Assembly: GCA_019416285.1 (NCBI GenBank)
Contig: DXXM01000022.1
Span: forward strand, 1 to 51,127
Origin: Bacteroidales bacterium
GTDB lineage: Bacteria; Bacteroidota; Bacteroidia; Bacteroidales; Muribaculaceae
Direction: 5' to 3'
Length of the DNA: 51,127 nucleotides
The stretch's first letter is position 1. Every line of letters starts with the position of its first letter. Position numbers and translations under genes: made by a program. The notes under the pieces were generated by a model, which saw only the letters and a program-made list of their open reading frames with translations, ran no database searches and was not told the DNA's origin. Of this stretch, positions 1 through 8,527 are shown one piece after another.

Positions 1-105
1 AAAAAGTCGCTGAGCCGATGGTAATATCCCCTTCAGAATATAATAGAATGTTAAAATAAAGAATCAATTAATATGGCTGATGAAAACAGAAGTTACCGGC
101 GGCCT

Positions 106-268
106 CACAATGTTGAGCGTCTATGTCCTTTTGCCTCAGGATGTAGCACAGCTACAACCTTTAGCTCACAGTGGGCTCGACCCACTGTAATCCTTCGACT
201 GCAAGGACATATCCATCTCAACCTTGTGCCCCCTCATTTTCACTTTTGTTTTTAAACAGCCTCTAAAT
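106..268 (+). repeat. Structured repeat element, left copy
   Basis: A nested inverted-repeat structure is visible. The outer stem pairs 106-117 with 217-228 (one mismatch). A second stem TATGTCCTT (122-130) pairs with 203-211. A short stem AGGAT (138-142) pairs with 190-194. Inside are two hairpins: TGTAGC/GCTACA (142-156) and ACAGTGGG/CCCACTGT (168-188). A tail to 268 contains CACTTTTG (241-248), one base off the TAnnTTTG -7 consensus, and ends 10 nt before the adaptor gene start at 279. Bases 214-268 recur, inverted, at 51073-51127 with one mismatch. Its nature (mobile element end, structured leader RNA or intergenic repeat) is unknown. Positions 1-105 show nothing I can support. Confidence 0.75.
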
Positions 269-278
269 ACAAGAGGAT

Positions 279-1451
279 ATGAAAATCTTTAAATTTGGTC
301 TCGCGGCGGCCGCGTGCCTGATGGTTGTGGCATGTGACAGGAATCCTGGCGTGACCCTGGAGACAGTTGAAGTTCAGAAAGGAGAATTGTCGGAGACAGT
401 GACAGCCACCGGCACAGTCGAATCCGTCACACAGGTCGATGTCGGTACTCAGGTCACGGGTATCATCGACAAGCTTTATGCAGATTTCAATTCCATAGTC
501 AAAAAAGGGGAGCTGATAGCCGAACTTGAAAAGACAGTCCTTCAGAGTGATCTGCGCAGCGCGGAGGCGAGCGTGGAATCAGCGAAATATACCTATGAAT
601 ATAATCTCGCGAACTATAACCGAGACAAGGCCCTCCACGATAAGCAGCTTATAAGTGACTACGAATTTCAGACCTCGCAGAAGGATTATGAAGTGTCCAA
701 GGCGGCCTATGACAAGGCTGTGGCTGACCGTGTCCGTGCTGCTAAAAACCTGAACTACGCCGAAATCTATTCGCCGATTGACGGTATAGTGATTTCGCGC
801 GAGGTCGAGGTTGGACAGACCGTCGTGTCAAGCATGAATGTGGCCAATCTCTATACCATCGCCGACCTTGACAACATGCAGGTGATCGGCAATGTCGATG
901 AAGCCGACATAGGTCAGGTTAAAATGGGCCAGGAAGTGACATTCTCCGTTGATGCCTTCCCTGACGACCTTTTCAAAGGTCAGGTGACACAGGTGCGCCT
1001 CAGCCCGACGACCGAAAGCAACGTGGTGACATACGAAGTCGTGGTCTCAGCCTCGAATCCTGACCACAAGCTCATTCCCGGCCTGACCGCCAATCTCACG
1101 ATATATGTGATGAGCGAGCAGGATGTGTTGCTGCTTCCCAATTCAGCCTTCACTTTCGAACCTCAGACCTTCAAGGATTCCGACAAACTTCCCGCGGTTG
1201 GTGAGGCCTTGCCTAAATCAAATCTTGCCGACGACGAGAAAACGGTTTGGGTGCTCGACGGAAACACTCTCGTCAACAAGGTTGTCAAAGTCGGAGTGTC
1301 AAACGGCTTCAAGACGAGCATCATAGGTGGCGTGACTCCCGGAGCGAAGGTTGGTGTGGGCTACGACGAATCGGCAGTCGTGCCTGCCCAGCCCGAGACA
1401 GAAAAAAGCCCATTCGCGCCGCAACGTCCCGGAGGGAACAAGAAAAAATAG
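279..1451 (+). CDS. MacA-like periplasmic adaptor lipoprotein
   Basis: Membrane fusion (HlyD/MacA) adaptor of 390 residues. It is expected to sit in the periplasm, anchored to the inner membrane, and to bridge the downstream MacB-type ABC pump to an outer-membrane channel. The N-terminus is a lipoprotein signal with lipobox VVAC and Cys at about residue 19. A lipoyl/barrel-sandwich half, a central alpha-helical hairpin rich in A, K and Y (about 85-140), the second lipoyl half (YSPIDGIVISREVEVGQTV) and a beta-barrel domain follow. The C-terminus is a polar Pro/Lys tail. The start is preceded by AAGAGG. The ATPase gene follows after 29 nt. No outer-membrane factor lies next to it, so it probably borrows one. 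The substrate cannot be told from sequence. Confidence 0.9.
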   Translation: MKIFKFGLAAAACLMVVACDRNPGVTLETVEVQKGELSETVTATGTVESVTQVDVGTQVTGIIDKLYADFNSIVKKGELIAELEKTVLQSDLRSAEASVESAKYTYEYNLANYNRDKALHDKQLISDYEFQTSQKDYEVSKAAYDKAVADRVRAAKNLNYAEIYSPIDGIVISREVEVGQTVVSSMNVANLYTIADLDNMQVIGNVDEADIGQVKMGQEVTFSVDAFPDDLFKGQVTQVRLSPTTESNVVTYEVVVSASNPDHKLIPGLTANLTIYVMSEQDVLLLPNSAFTFEPQTFKDSDKLPAVGEALPKSNLADDEKTVWVLDGNTLVNKVVKVGVSNGFKTSIIGGVTPGAKVGVGYDESAVVPAQPETEKSPFAPQRPGGNKKK

Positions 1452-1480
1452 GCTTAAGACACTGTTTTTAAGAGTTACTT

Positions 1481-2230
1481 ATGGCAGATAAGAAAGAAAT
1501 CATACGGGTTGAAAGCCTCCGGCGTGAGTTTATTGTCGGAGGCGAGAAAGTGAAAGCCCTGCGCGGAGTCTCGTTCACGATTCTCGAAGGTGAGTTCGTC
1601 ACCATCATGGGAACATCCGGTTCGGGAAAATCGACGCTGCTGAACCTTCTCGGCTGCCTCGACACACCGACCTCCGGCGAGTATATCCTTGACGGAGTGT
1701 CGGTGCAGTCGATGAGCAAGAATCAGCGTGCGGTCACACGAAACCGTAAAATCGGATTTGTGTTTCAGAACTATAACCTTCTTCCCAAGACCACAGCCAT
1801 CGAGAACGTGGAGCTGCCTCTGCTCTACAATTCCGCGGTTTCGGCGCGTGAACGTCGAGAGAGGGCCATCGCAGCCCTCAACGCCGTAGGGCTGAGCGAG
1901 CGCCTTTACCACAAGAGCAATCAGATGTCGGGCGGACAGCAGCAGCGTGTGGCCATAGCCCGCGCGCTTGTCAATGACCCGGTGATAATTCTTGCTGACG
2001 AGGCGACCGGCAATCTCGACACGCGCACATCGTTCAGCATACTTATGCTCTTTCAGGAGCTCTATGAGAGAGGGCGCACGATAATCTTCGTGACACACAA
2101 TCCGGAGCTTGCCGACTATTCTTCGAGAAACATAGTGTTGCGCGACGGAAAAATTCTATCCGACACACTGAACCTTGAGCCGAAATCCGCCCGCGCAGCT
2201 TTTAAGGCTCTTCCTAAAGACAACGACTGA
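1481..2230 (+). CDS. ABC transporter ATP-binding protein, MacB/LolD type
   Basis: Cytoplasmic nucleotide-binding subunit, 249 residues, of the MacB/LolD/FtsE-like subfamily that powers mechanotransmission pumps. Visible motifs: Walker A GTSGSGKST (44-52), Q-loop FQNYNL (about 95-100), signature SGGQQQRV (150-157), Walker B IILADE (169-174) and the switch His in FVTHNPE. It lies between the adaptor and the permease, one nucleotide before the permease start, so the three are surely co-transcribed. In E. coli MacB the ATPase and permease are fused; here they are separate genes, as is usual in Bacteroidetes. Confidence 0.95.
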   Translation: MADKKEIIRVESLRREFIVGGEKVKALRGVSFTILEGEFVTIMGTSGSGKSTLLNLLGCLDTPTSGEYILDGVSVQSMSKNQRAVTRNRKIGFVFQNYNLLPKTTAIENVELPLLYNSAVSARERRERAIAALNAVGLSERLYHKSNQMSGGQQQRVAIARALVNDPVIILADEATGNLDTRTSFSILMLFQELYERGRTIIFVTHNPELADYSSRNIVLRDGKILSDTLNLEPKSARAAFKALPKDND

Positions 2231-2231
2231 T

Positions 2232-3449
2232 ATGAAATTCGGCAATCTACTGAAAATAGCGCTGAAAGCGCTCAACAACAACAAGCTGAGATGTTTTCTC
2301 ACGATGCTTGGCATCATCATAGGTGTCGCTTCGGTCATAACCATGCTCGCCATCGGACAGGGCTCTAAAAATAGCATAAAGGCCCAGATTTCCGAAATGG
2401 GATCGAATATGATTATGATTCATCCGGGCAATATGCAGCGCGGCGGCGTCAGACAGAGCGCCGACGATATGCAGACCCTGCAGGTGGCCGACTATGAGGC
2501 CCTCGCAGAGCTTCCGGGTGTGGCCGCTATCTCTCCATCGGTCAATTCCGGCGGACAGCTTGTGTATGGCAACAACAACTATCCCTCGTCGGTCTACGGT
2601 ATCACGCCCGACTACCTCGACATCCGTAAACTTAAAGTGAAGGACGGCACGATGTTTGACGAGCATGACATCAAGTCGGCGGCCAAAGTCTGCGTGCTCG
2701 GAAAGACCGTGGTCGACAATCTCTTTCCAAACGGAGAGGACCCTGTCGGAAGGGTAATACGATTCGGCAGCATACCCATGACAGTGGTAGGCGTGCTTGA
2801 GTCAAAGGGCACAAACTCGATGGGACAGGACCAGGACGATGTGGTGCTCGCCCCTTACACTACCGTCATGAAGCGAATCCTCGCCATTGACTATATACAG
2901 GGCATATTCGCAAGTGCCGTCGACGAAAACAAGACTGAGGAGACCATTGACGCGATAACCGAGACTCTCCGCACCCAGCATAAACTCAAGGATGGAGCCG
3001 ACGACGATTTCAATATCCGTTCACAGCAGGAACTGAGCGAGATGATGAACTCCACGAGTGACATGATGACAGTGCTGCTTGCGTGCATCGCCGGTATTTC
3101 GCTCCTTGTCGGCGGTATCGGAATCATGAATATCATGTATGTGTCGGTCACGGAGCGTACACGCGAGATTGGTCTGCGCATGTCCATCGGAGCACGTGGC
3201 ATCGACATCCTCTCGCAGTTTCTGATAGAGGCCGTTATAATCAGTGTGACCGGCGGAGTCATCGGTATCCTTATCGGATTCCTTGCCTCATGGCTTGTCA
3301 ACCTGATTGCGCATTGGCCGGTGTATATACAGATGTATTCTGTGGTGCTGTCGTTTGTGGTTTGTACCGTCACCGGAGTCTTTTTCGGCTGGTATCCCGC
3401 ACAGAAGGCATCCAACCTCGACCCGATAGAAGCCCTGCGCTACGAATAA
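2232..3449 (+). CDS. ABC transporter permease, MacB type
   Basis: Inner-membrane permease, 405 residues from the ATG at 2232. An in-frame upstream start (2175) would overlap the ATPase gene by 56 nt and adds an unlikely N-terminus, so it was not chosen. Topology is the MacB/FtsX pattern: one TM near the N-terminus (FLTMLGIIIGVASVITMLAI), a large periplasmic MacB_PCD domain (about residues 45-260), then three C-terminal TMs with the FtsX-type sequence ERTREIGLRMSIGA between the first two. The C-terminal PAQKASNLDPIEALRYE is the family hallmark. It works with the upstream ATPase and adaptor. The substrate is unknown; antibiotics, peptides and lipids are all possible. Confidence 0.93.
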   Translation: MKFGNLLKIALKALNNNKLRCFLTMLGIIIGVASVITMLAIGQGSKNSIKAQISEMGSNMIMIHPGNMQRGGVRQSADDMQTLQVADYEALAELPGVAAISPSVNSGGQLVYGNNNYPSSVYGITPDYLDIRKLKVKDGTMFDEHDIKSAAKVCVLGKTVVDNLFPNGEDPVGRVIRFGSIPMTVVGVLESKGTNSMGQDQDDVVLAPYTTVMKRILAIDYIQGIFASAVDENKTEETIDAITETLRTQHKLKDGADDDFNIRSQQELSEMMNSTSDMMTVLLACIAGISLLVGGIGIMNIMYVSVTERTREIGLRMSIGARGIDILSQFLIEAVIISVTGGVIGILIGFLASWLVNLIAHWPVYIQMYSVVLSFVVCTVTGVFFGWYPAQKASNLDPIEALRYE

Positions 3450-3485
3450 TTCAATACGGGCTTTACTTGTTTTGTCATAAATAGA

Positions 3486-3529
3486 ATAGAGGAGATATGG
3501 CAGGTGTGAATCCTGCATATCACCTCTAT
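3486..3529. terminator. Bidirectional terminator between macB-like gene and SGNH hydrolase
   Basis: Inverted repeat ATAGAGG-A-GATATG with CATATC-A-CCTCTAT and an inner CAGG/CCTG, lying between two convergent genes. The flanks are only moderately T-rich, so strength is uncertain. Confidence 0.6.
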
Positions 3530-3553
3530 TTCATATCGTATATTTTCGGAAAT

Positions 3554-4408
3554 TCAGAATGAAGGAGTGATGGAGTTGAGCCGAGCCTGGATAGTGCGGG
3601 CTATGCGGTAGTGGCCGTTGTCGTTGGGATGCAGACGGTCGGTCTCGTTGTGATGAAAATAGCGGTCATGACGCTCTTCCATCGGATAGAGGCCGCTTTC
3701 GCGGTAGAGGTCAATCACGGGTACCGCCCACAAGTCGGCGGCTTCCCGCAGAGTGTTGATGTAACTTCCGATATACAGACTCTCGCCGTTGGCATAATTC
3801 TCGTCGGGCTGCACATTCTTGCTGCTGAACGTGGCAAATGCACGGTGTATCGGAGTCATGATTATAATCTGTTTGTCGGGGTAGTTGTGTTTGAGATATG
3901 ACATCACGCGGTTGATGTTTCCGGTGAATGTCGAGTCGTTGAACTGCATCCTGCGATGTTTGCGCAGCTCCATCCGGCCGTTGAAATTTACGCTGTCAGT
4001 CTCCTCGGTGAAAAATTCGCCGAGCGGAATCCCGTGGTTATAGTCATTCGTACCTGCCCAGATGATAATGGCGTCGACTGAATCGCCAAGAGCCGCGTTC
4101 ATCTCCTCAGCTTTCTTGTAGATTCCGTCCCACTTGTATCCGCTGCGGGCAAAGACGTGAGGCTCGATGCCCATGAGGGTTTCGAGATAGCTCCAGTAAT
4201 GTTTTTGGGTGGATTTGTTTTTGGGGTCGGTCATCGAGTCGCCGAGAAAAGCAACGCGCTTGCCCTTCCAGGGTGTGTTGAGGTTGATGTCTGACCGGGG
4301 GACGTTTACTGCCGGAGCGTGAGTGTGGCCGTCGTGGGCGTAAATGGAGCCGGCGGGTAACATCAATAGGGACGAGAGGACAAACGAGGCGATGGAAACG
4401 AGTTTCAT
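3554..4408 (-). CDS. Secreted SGNH/GDSL-family hydrolase
   Basis: Esterase/lipase-fold protein of 284 residues with a Sec signal peptide (cleavage near SIYA-HDGH, residue 24), so periplasmic or exported. SGNH blocks are all present: block I FLGDSMTD with nucleophile Ser58, block II Gly about 90 (ARSGY), block III GTND (119-122) with Asn121, block V D257RLH260 giving the catalytic Asp and His. Such proteins deacylate lipids, sugars or peptidoglycan; the substrate is not readable here. It stands alone on the minus strand between a convergent ABC operon and the RNase P RNA gene. A His-rich stretch (HDGHTHAP) directly follows the signal peptide. Confidence 0.9.
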   Translation of the reverse strand: MKLVSIASFVLSSLLMLPAGSIYAHDGHTHAPAVNVPRSDINLNTPWKGKRVAFLGDSMTDPKNKSTQKHYWSYLETLMGIEPHVFARSGYKWDGIYKKAEEMNAALGDSVDAIIIWAGTNDYNHGIPLGEFFTEETDSVNFNGRMELRKHRRMQFNDSTFTGNINRVMSYLKHNYPDKQIIIMTPIHRAFATFSSKNVQPDENYANGESLYIGSYINTLREAADLWAVPVIDLYRESGLYPMEERHDRYFHHNETDRLHPNDNGHYRIARTIQARLNSITPSF

Positions 4409-4446
4409 GGATAGGATGATTGGTTGAGAGCGTGAAAATTAAAAAA

Positions 4447-4919
4447 GGTAGCAGGACTATAAGCCGGGTTATGTCACCGTGGGACTTCTGTCAGGGCGCA
4501 GCCCTGAAGGTTGCCGCGGCGCCCGTGTCATTTATCTAAGCGGTGCCTCGCTTTGCTTCGGCACTCGAGCAGCCTACCCCTCGGCTATGGACGAGCAGCC
4601 CATTGTGACCTCCCGCTATGGGGATTAAAGAATCGGTCACGCGCCGATATACATGGCCTTGCAACCCATAAGACGTGCGGCGTGCCGTGTCGCCACGACA
4701 CCCGGTGGGCTCTTACCCCACCTTTTCACCATTGCCGGAGTGACTGAAAGCTAAGTGAATAGCTTGTCGGCCTGCTCAGGCTGTTGTTTTCTGTCACGTT
4801 ACTCTGCCGTCACCGACAGCTCACTGTTAGAGAGTATGGTGCTCTGTGTTGCCCGGACTTTCCTCTTGCCGCTCCGGAGATCAACCTCCATCGGCAAGCG
4901 ACACAAGCGTCCTGCTACC
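4447..4919 (-). ncRNA. rnpB: RNase P RNA, bacterial class A
   Basis: Catalytic RNA that matures tRNA 5' ends. On the minus strand it starts GGTAGCAGGAC (4919-4909) and ends GTCCTGCTACC (4457-4447), which pair perfectly as helix P1. The universally conserved AGGAAAGTCCGGGC (CR-I) lies about 50 nt from the 5' end, and the matching 3' conserved region with CCCGGCTTATAG precedes the end. Length of about 473 nt is on the long side. A T-run (TTTTTT, 4446-4441) follows P1 and probably terminates transcription. Predicted open reading frames across it are spurious. Confidence 0.96.
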
Positions 4920-4924
4920 GCAAG

Positions 4925-4932
4925 CAAAGATA
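4925..4932 (-). promoter_or_regulatory. Promoter -7 box of rnpB
   Basis: TATCTTTG on the minus strand matches the Bacteroidetes TAnnTTTG -7 consensus. Its last G lies 6 nt before the inferred RNA 5' end at 4919, a good internal ruler for other promoters here. A TTTG lies 23 nt upstream (4956-4959), longer than the ideal spacing. Confidence 0.7.
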
Positions 4933-4993
4933 CAAATAAATTCGTCAGGATGGCTCAAAATTAACAATAATTTTAAAAGTCCCGATTCAATCC

Positions 4994-5025
4994 TTTGCTG
5001 AAAAGGAGGATTTATTGTATTTTTA
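4994..5025 (+). promoter_or_regulatory. Probable priA promoter
   Basis: TTTG at 4994-4997, a 20-nt spacer, then TATTTTTA at 5018-5025, which differs from TAnnTTTG only in the last base. The predicted transcript would start near 5031, about 20 nt before the priA ATG. Confidence 0.5.
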
Positions 5026-5049
5026 CAGAATCATTCCACATTTCAGACT

Positions 5050-7518
5050 ATGACATTTGCCGATGTTCTCCTTCCGGTACCCATTACCGGAAGTTTCACC
5101 TACAGTGTACCGCAGGAGCTGGCCGCCTCGCTCAGAGTCGGCCACAGGGTGATAGTCCCCTTCGGGCGTAAGAAATTTTATACCGGAATTGTCACAGGTC
5201 TGAGCAACATGGCTCCGACCGGCTATGAAGTGAAAGAAATCGCGGGTGTTCTCGATGAAATGCCGATAGTGCGCCATCCGCAACTGAAATTCTGGAACTG
5301 GGTGGCCGACTATTATCTCTGTACGCCGGGTGAGGTGATGAGGGCGGCGATGCCCGCAGGCCTCAAGGTGGAGAGCGAGACTTTCATCCAGCCTGACCCG
5401 GACTACGAAGAGCGAGAGGACGCGCGCCTGTCGCAGCGTGAGTTGTGTGTGATGGAGCTGCTTCTGTCGTCCGACAAGAAAATGCCGCTTGATGCGATAG
5501 CAAAAAAGACAGGTTTCTCCAACATTGCCGGAGTGATAAACTCGCTGCTGGAGAAGGGTGCGGTAATGATTTCGGAGAATCTCGTGGAGAGATACCGCTC
5601 ACGCAAGGAGACATACGTCCGGCTTGTGGCCGACCGCGGCGATTCAACGGCGCTACACCGGCTGTTTGATAGCGTGAAGAGTGGCGGCAAGCAGGAAAAG
5701 GCTTTGCTGGCACTTATCGAGCTCTCGGGCTTCATGCGTCAGGGTGCCGATATAAATGAAGTGACGCGCACAGAACTGATAGAGCGTGCTGCGGTTACGA
5801 CCACAGTCATTGCTGCGATGGCTAAGAAAGGAATCGTCGAGATATACCACAGGGAGGTGAACCGCTTCAGCTATTCTGGACTTGTCAACGGCGCGTTGCC
5901 GAAGCTGACCGTCCCGCAGGCAACCGCGCTCGACGCCATACATAAATCATGGCTTGAAAAAGATATAACCCTGCTCCACGGGGTCACTTCAAGCGGCAAG
6001 ACTGAACTGTATATCCATCTGATTGACTATGTGATCCACAACGGCCGTCAGGTGCTGTATCTTGTGCCTGAAATCGCGCTCACCACGCAGCTGACTGCGC
6101 GTCTGCAAAAGGTTTTCGGCGACAAGGTGGTGATTTATCACTCCAAATTCTCGGACAACGAGCGCGTGGATATATGGAAAAAACTCCTGGCGTCATCGGA
6201 GCCGTGTGTTGTTATCGGAGCGCGCTCCTCCGTGTTCCTGCCATTCGCCTCGCTGGGCCTCGTCATAGTCGATGAGGAGCATGAGAGCGCATACAAGCAG
6301 CAGGACCCGGCTCCGCGCTACAATGCGCGCGATGCGGCCATAGTGCTCGCGTCGATGCACGGAGCCAAGACGCTTCTCGGAAGCGCCACTCCGTCGATAG
6401 AGACATATTACAAGGCCGTTAACGGACGTTTCGGCCTCGTCGAACTCGCTGAGCGCTACGAAGGAATGAAGTTGCCTGAAATGCGCCTCATCGACATGTC
6501 GGCGGCACGGAAGAAGGGGCTTGTGTCCGGGACTTTCGCTTTTGAGACCGAGAAACTTGTCAATGAATCCCTTAAGCGGGGAGAGCAGGCCATCCTGTTT
6601 ATCAACCGCCGAGGCTACGCTCCGATTGCGCGCTGCAAACTGTGTGGTTATGTGCCGAAATGCAACAACTGCGACGTGTCGCTGACGTATCACCGCCATC
6701 TTGACAAGCTCGTATGTCACTACTGCGCTACCCCGTATTCCGTTCCCGATGTGTGTCCGGCATGCAAGGAGCCGGGAATCGAGGTATTGGGTTATGGAAC
6801 TGAGCGTGTGGAGGAAGAGGTGGAATCGCTCTTTTCGCAGGCGAGCATAGCGCGCATGGACCTTGACACAACCCGCAGCAAAGATGGCTACGAGAACATA
6901 ATTGACAGTTTCTCAAAAGGGAAGTCGCAGATACTTGTGGGGACGCAAATGGTCACGAAAGGTCTCGACTTTGACCGCGTGAGCACTGTGGGTGTGATAA
7001 ATGCCGACAGCGTGATAAATTTCCCCGATTTCCGCGCGTCGGAGAGAGCCTTCAACATGATAGAGCAGGTGGCAGGACGCGCCGGACGGCGTAATGAAAA
7101 CGGAGTGGTGGCCATTCAGACCTATAATCCGGCTCATCCGATATTCTCATATCTCACGGCTCATGACTACAAAGGTTTCTATGCCCGCGAACTGGAGGAA
7201 CGGCGCACATATAACTATCCGCCCTTTGTCAGAGTAATCTATATCTATCTGAAACATAAGGACCAGGCGGCTGTGTCGGCAATTTCATTCGAATATGCTT
7301 CCCGCCTGCGCAAACTTCTCGGCAACAGAGTCACCGGGCCCGATGAGCCGTGTGTGGCCCGCATACAGTCGCTATACATCAGGCGTATAATGCTGAAAAT
7401 CGAGACTAATGCCTCGATTACAAAGGTAAAGCAATTGCTCAACAATGTGAGAATTGAAATGACGAATCTGAAAATGCTTTCAGGGGCGGTACTTTACTAC
7501 GACGTCGATCCAATGTAG
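5050..7518 (+). CDS. priA: Primosomal protein N' (replication restart helicase PriA)
   Basis: 3'-5' DNA helicase of 822 residues that recognises stalled forks and reloads the replisome. Order: N-terminal 3'-DNA-binding domain (1-105), winged-helix-like region, helicase lobe 1 with Walker A GVTSSGKT (311-318) and DEEH box (408-411), motif GSATPS (about 444), and a zinc module with eight Cys (529, 532, 538, 541, 556, 559, 569, 572) set inside lobe 2. Lobe 2 motifs LVGTQMVTKGLDF and EQVAGRAGR follow. The C-terminus ends in the usual VDVDP-like sequence (YYDVDPM). Length is slightly above E. coli PriA. The last 39 nt overlap the convergent VanZ-like gene. Confidence 0.97.
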   Translation: MTFADVLLPVPITGSFTYSVPQELAASLRVGHRVIVPFGRKKFYTGIVTGLSNMAPTGYEVKEIAGVLDEMPIVRHPQLKFWNWVADYYLCTPGEVMRAAMPAGLKVESETFIQPDPDYEEREDARLSQRELCVMELLLSSDKKMPLDAIAKKTGFSNIAGVINSLLEKGAVMISENLVERYRSRKETYVRLVADRGDSTALHRLFDSVKSGGKQEKALLALIELSGFMRQGADINEVTRTELIERAAVTTTVIAAMAKKGIVEIYHREVNRFSYSGLVNGALPKLTVPQATALDAIHKSWLEKDITLLHGVTSSGKTELYIHLIDYVIHNGRQVLYLVPEIALTTQLTARLQKVFGDKVVIYHSKFSDNERVDIWKKLLASSEPCVVIGARSSVFLPFASLGLVIVDEEHESAYKQQDPAPRYNARDAAIVLASMHGAKTLLGSATPSIETYYKAVNGRFGLVELAERYEGMKLPEMRLIDMSAARKKGLVSGTFAFETEKLVNESLKRGEQAILFINRRGYAPIARCKLCGYVPKCNNCDVSLTYHRHLDKLVCHYCATPYSVPDVCPACKEPGIEVLGYGTERVEEEVESLFSQASIARMDLDTTRSKDGYENIIDSFSKGKSQILVGTQMVTKGLDFDRVSTVGVINADSVINFPDFRASERAFNMIEQVAGRAGRRNENGVVAIQTYNPAHPIFSYLTAHDYKGFYARELEERRTYNYPPFVRVIYIYLKHKDQAAVSAISFEYASRLRKLLGNRVTGPDEPCVARIQSLYIRRIMLKIETNASITKVKQLLNNVRIEMTNLKMLSGAVLYYDVDPM

Positions 7519-7881
7519 CGCATAGCAGAGCGGAACTGCGGCAAAAGCTCCCGCTATGTCTGCAAGACCGTCGTAGATGTCGCCGCTGCGTCCCATCTGC
7601 ATTGCGTCCTGAACAAACTCCACCGCGATACCGAAAATCGACACGACGACCGATGCGAGAAATGCATGCCGCAAAGTGAGCGGTCGGCCGATATGCTTCC
7701 GCTCGAATATGAATGTCAGCGCCAGACCGCCGAACATACAGCAGTGAGCCACCTTGTCGGCTCCCGGGAATAAAGGAATTTCCTCCTCCCCAAAAGGTTT
7801 GGGGAGGAGGGTAAGATAGAGTATGACGAGGGCCACCGACAACGTCAGTTGATAGGGTGGAATCCATCGCAGTCTTTTCAT
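7480..7881 (-). CDS. VanZ-like family membrane protein
   Basis: Small integral membrane protein, 133 residues, with about four hydrophobic segments and the VanZ-like layout: an N-terminal TM followed by a loop with acidic residues, then DKVAHCCMFGGLAL, a TM, GIAVEFVQ, and a conserved loop DIYDGLADIAGA before the last TM. VanZ relatives are linked to teichoplanin resistance in enterococci, but most, including Bacteroidetes ones, have no assigned role. Its 3' end overlaps priA by 39 nt in antisense. The DUF3332 gene lies 16 nt upstream on the same strand, so they may share a transcript. Confidence 0.85.
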   Translation of the reverse strand: MKRLRWIPPYQLTLSVALVILYLTLLPKPFGEEEIPLFPGADKVAHCCMFGGLALTFIFERKHIGRPLTLRHAFLASVVVSIFGIAVEFVQDAMQMGRSGDIYDGLADIAGAFAAVPLCYALHWIDVVVKYRP

Positions 7882-7897
7882 TTCAATCTTTTTCCGG

Positions 7898-8449
7898 TTA
7901 TTTTGCTGCCATAAGGCGCTGGTTGGTTACCATTTCCTTATAAGCCATGAGTCCGTTGTCCGAAAGTTCCACTATGCTTCGGCTTCCGTCTATACCGGGT
8001 ACCGCTACGTGGGTTTCATCAATGAAAGTCATGAACTCATAGTTTTCTCCTGTGGGAAGCACTACGCTCCAGCTCTGACTGTCGCTATCGAAATCGAGGC
8101 GCACCACTGACTTGTCGTTCTCGGAAGTGATGGTGTAGCCTTTACCGTCGCACTCTACGATGTAACGGCCATCTTTTCCGTCAATGACTTTAGTGCCGCT
8201 TGCAACAGGGTTGTCGCCGCTCCAGAACTCGATAGAGTTGAGCACAAGGATATCGGCAAGAGCTGACACTTCATACACCGGGATAACCCAGAAGGCGAAA
8301 AACACGAGCTCGTTGACAAACTTGTTGCCAACCTGCTGGTTCCAGCCGAGGAGTTTATTGGTCAGTGCGAAGCTGCCGATACATGAGGTTGACATTATCG
8401 AACCACAGAGGGTAAGCACGATTGCTACCGGGAAAAAGCGTTTTTTCAT
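7898..8449 (-). CDS. DUF3332 family lipoprotein
   Basis: Protein of 183 residues. The N-terminus is a lipoprotein-like signal with STSC and Cys23, followed by the family's conserved segment GSFALTNKLLGWNQQVGNKF and a hydrophobic segment (ELVFFAFWVIPVYEVSALAD). A beta-rich domain makes up the second half (GTKVIDGKDGRYIVECDGKGY). These are the hallmarks of DUF3332, whose function is unknown. It is probably an envelope protein. It sits between the VanZ-like gene and mltF, all on the same strand. Confidence 0.85.
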   Translation of the reverse strand: MKKRFFPVAIVLTLCGSIMSTSCIGSFALTNKLLGWNQQVGNKFVNELVFFAFWVIPVYEVSALADILVLNSIEFWSGDNPVASGTKVIDGKDGRYIVECDGKGYTITSENDKSVVRLDFDSDSQSWSVVLPTGENYEFMTFIDETHVAVPGIDGSRSIVELSDNGLMAYKEMVTNQRLMAAK

Positions 8450-8527
8450 CAGAATGTAATGTTAAGTTATAAGTAAATGTTGAAACGATGGCTTGATTTA
8501 GTTATGTATGCCGGGCAGTCTTTTCCT

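Noticed and set aside
73..255. Open reading frame of 60 codons upstream of the MacA-like gene
   Set aside because: It runs through the folded repeat, has no protein-like features, and the same sequence elsewhere reads on the other strand; it is non-coding.
4450..4964. Reading frames across the RNase P RNA
   Set aside because: They overlap a conserved structured RNA and show no protein features.
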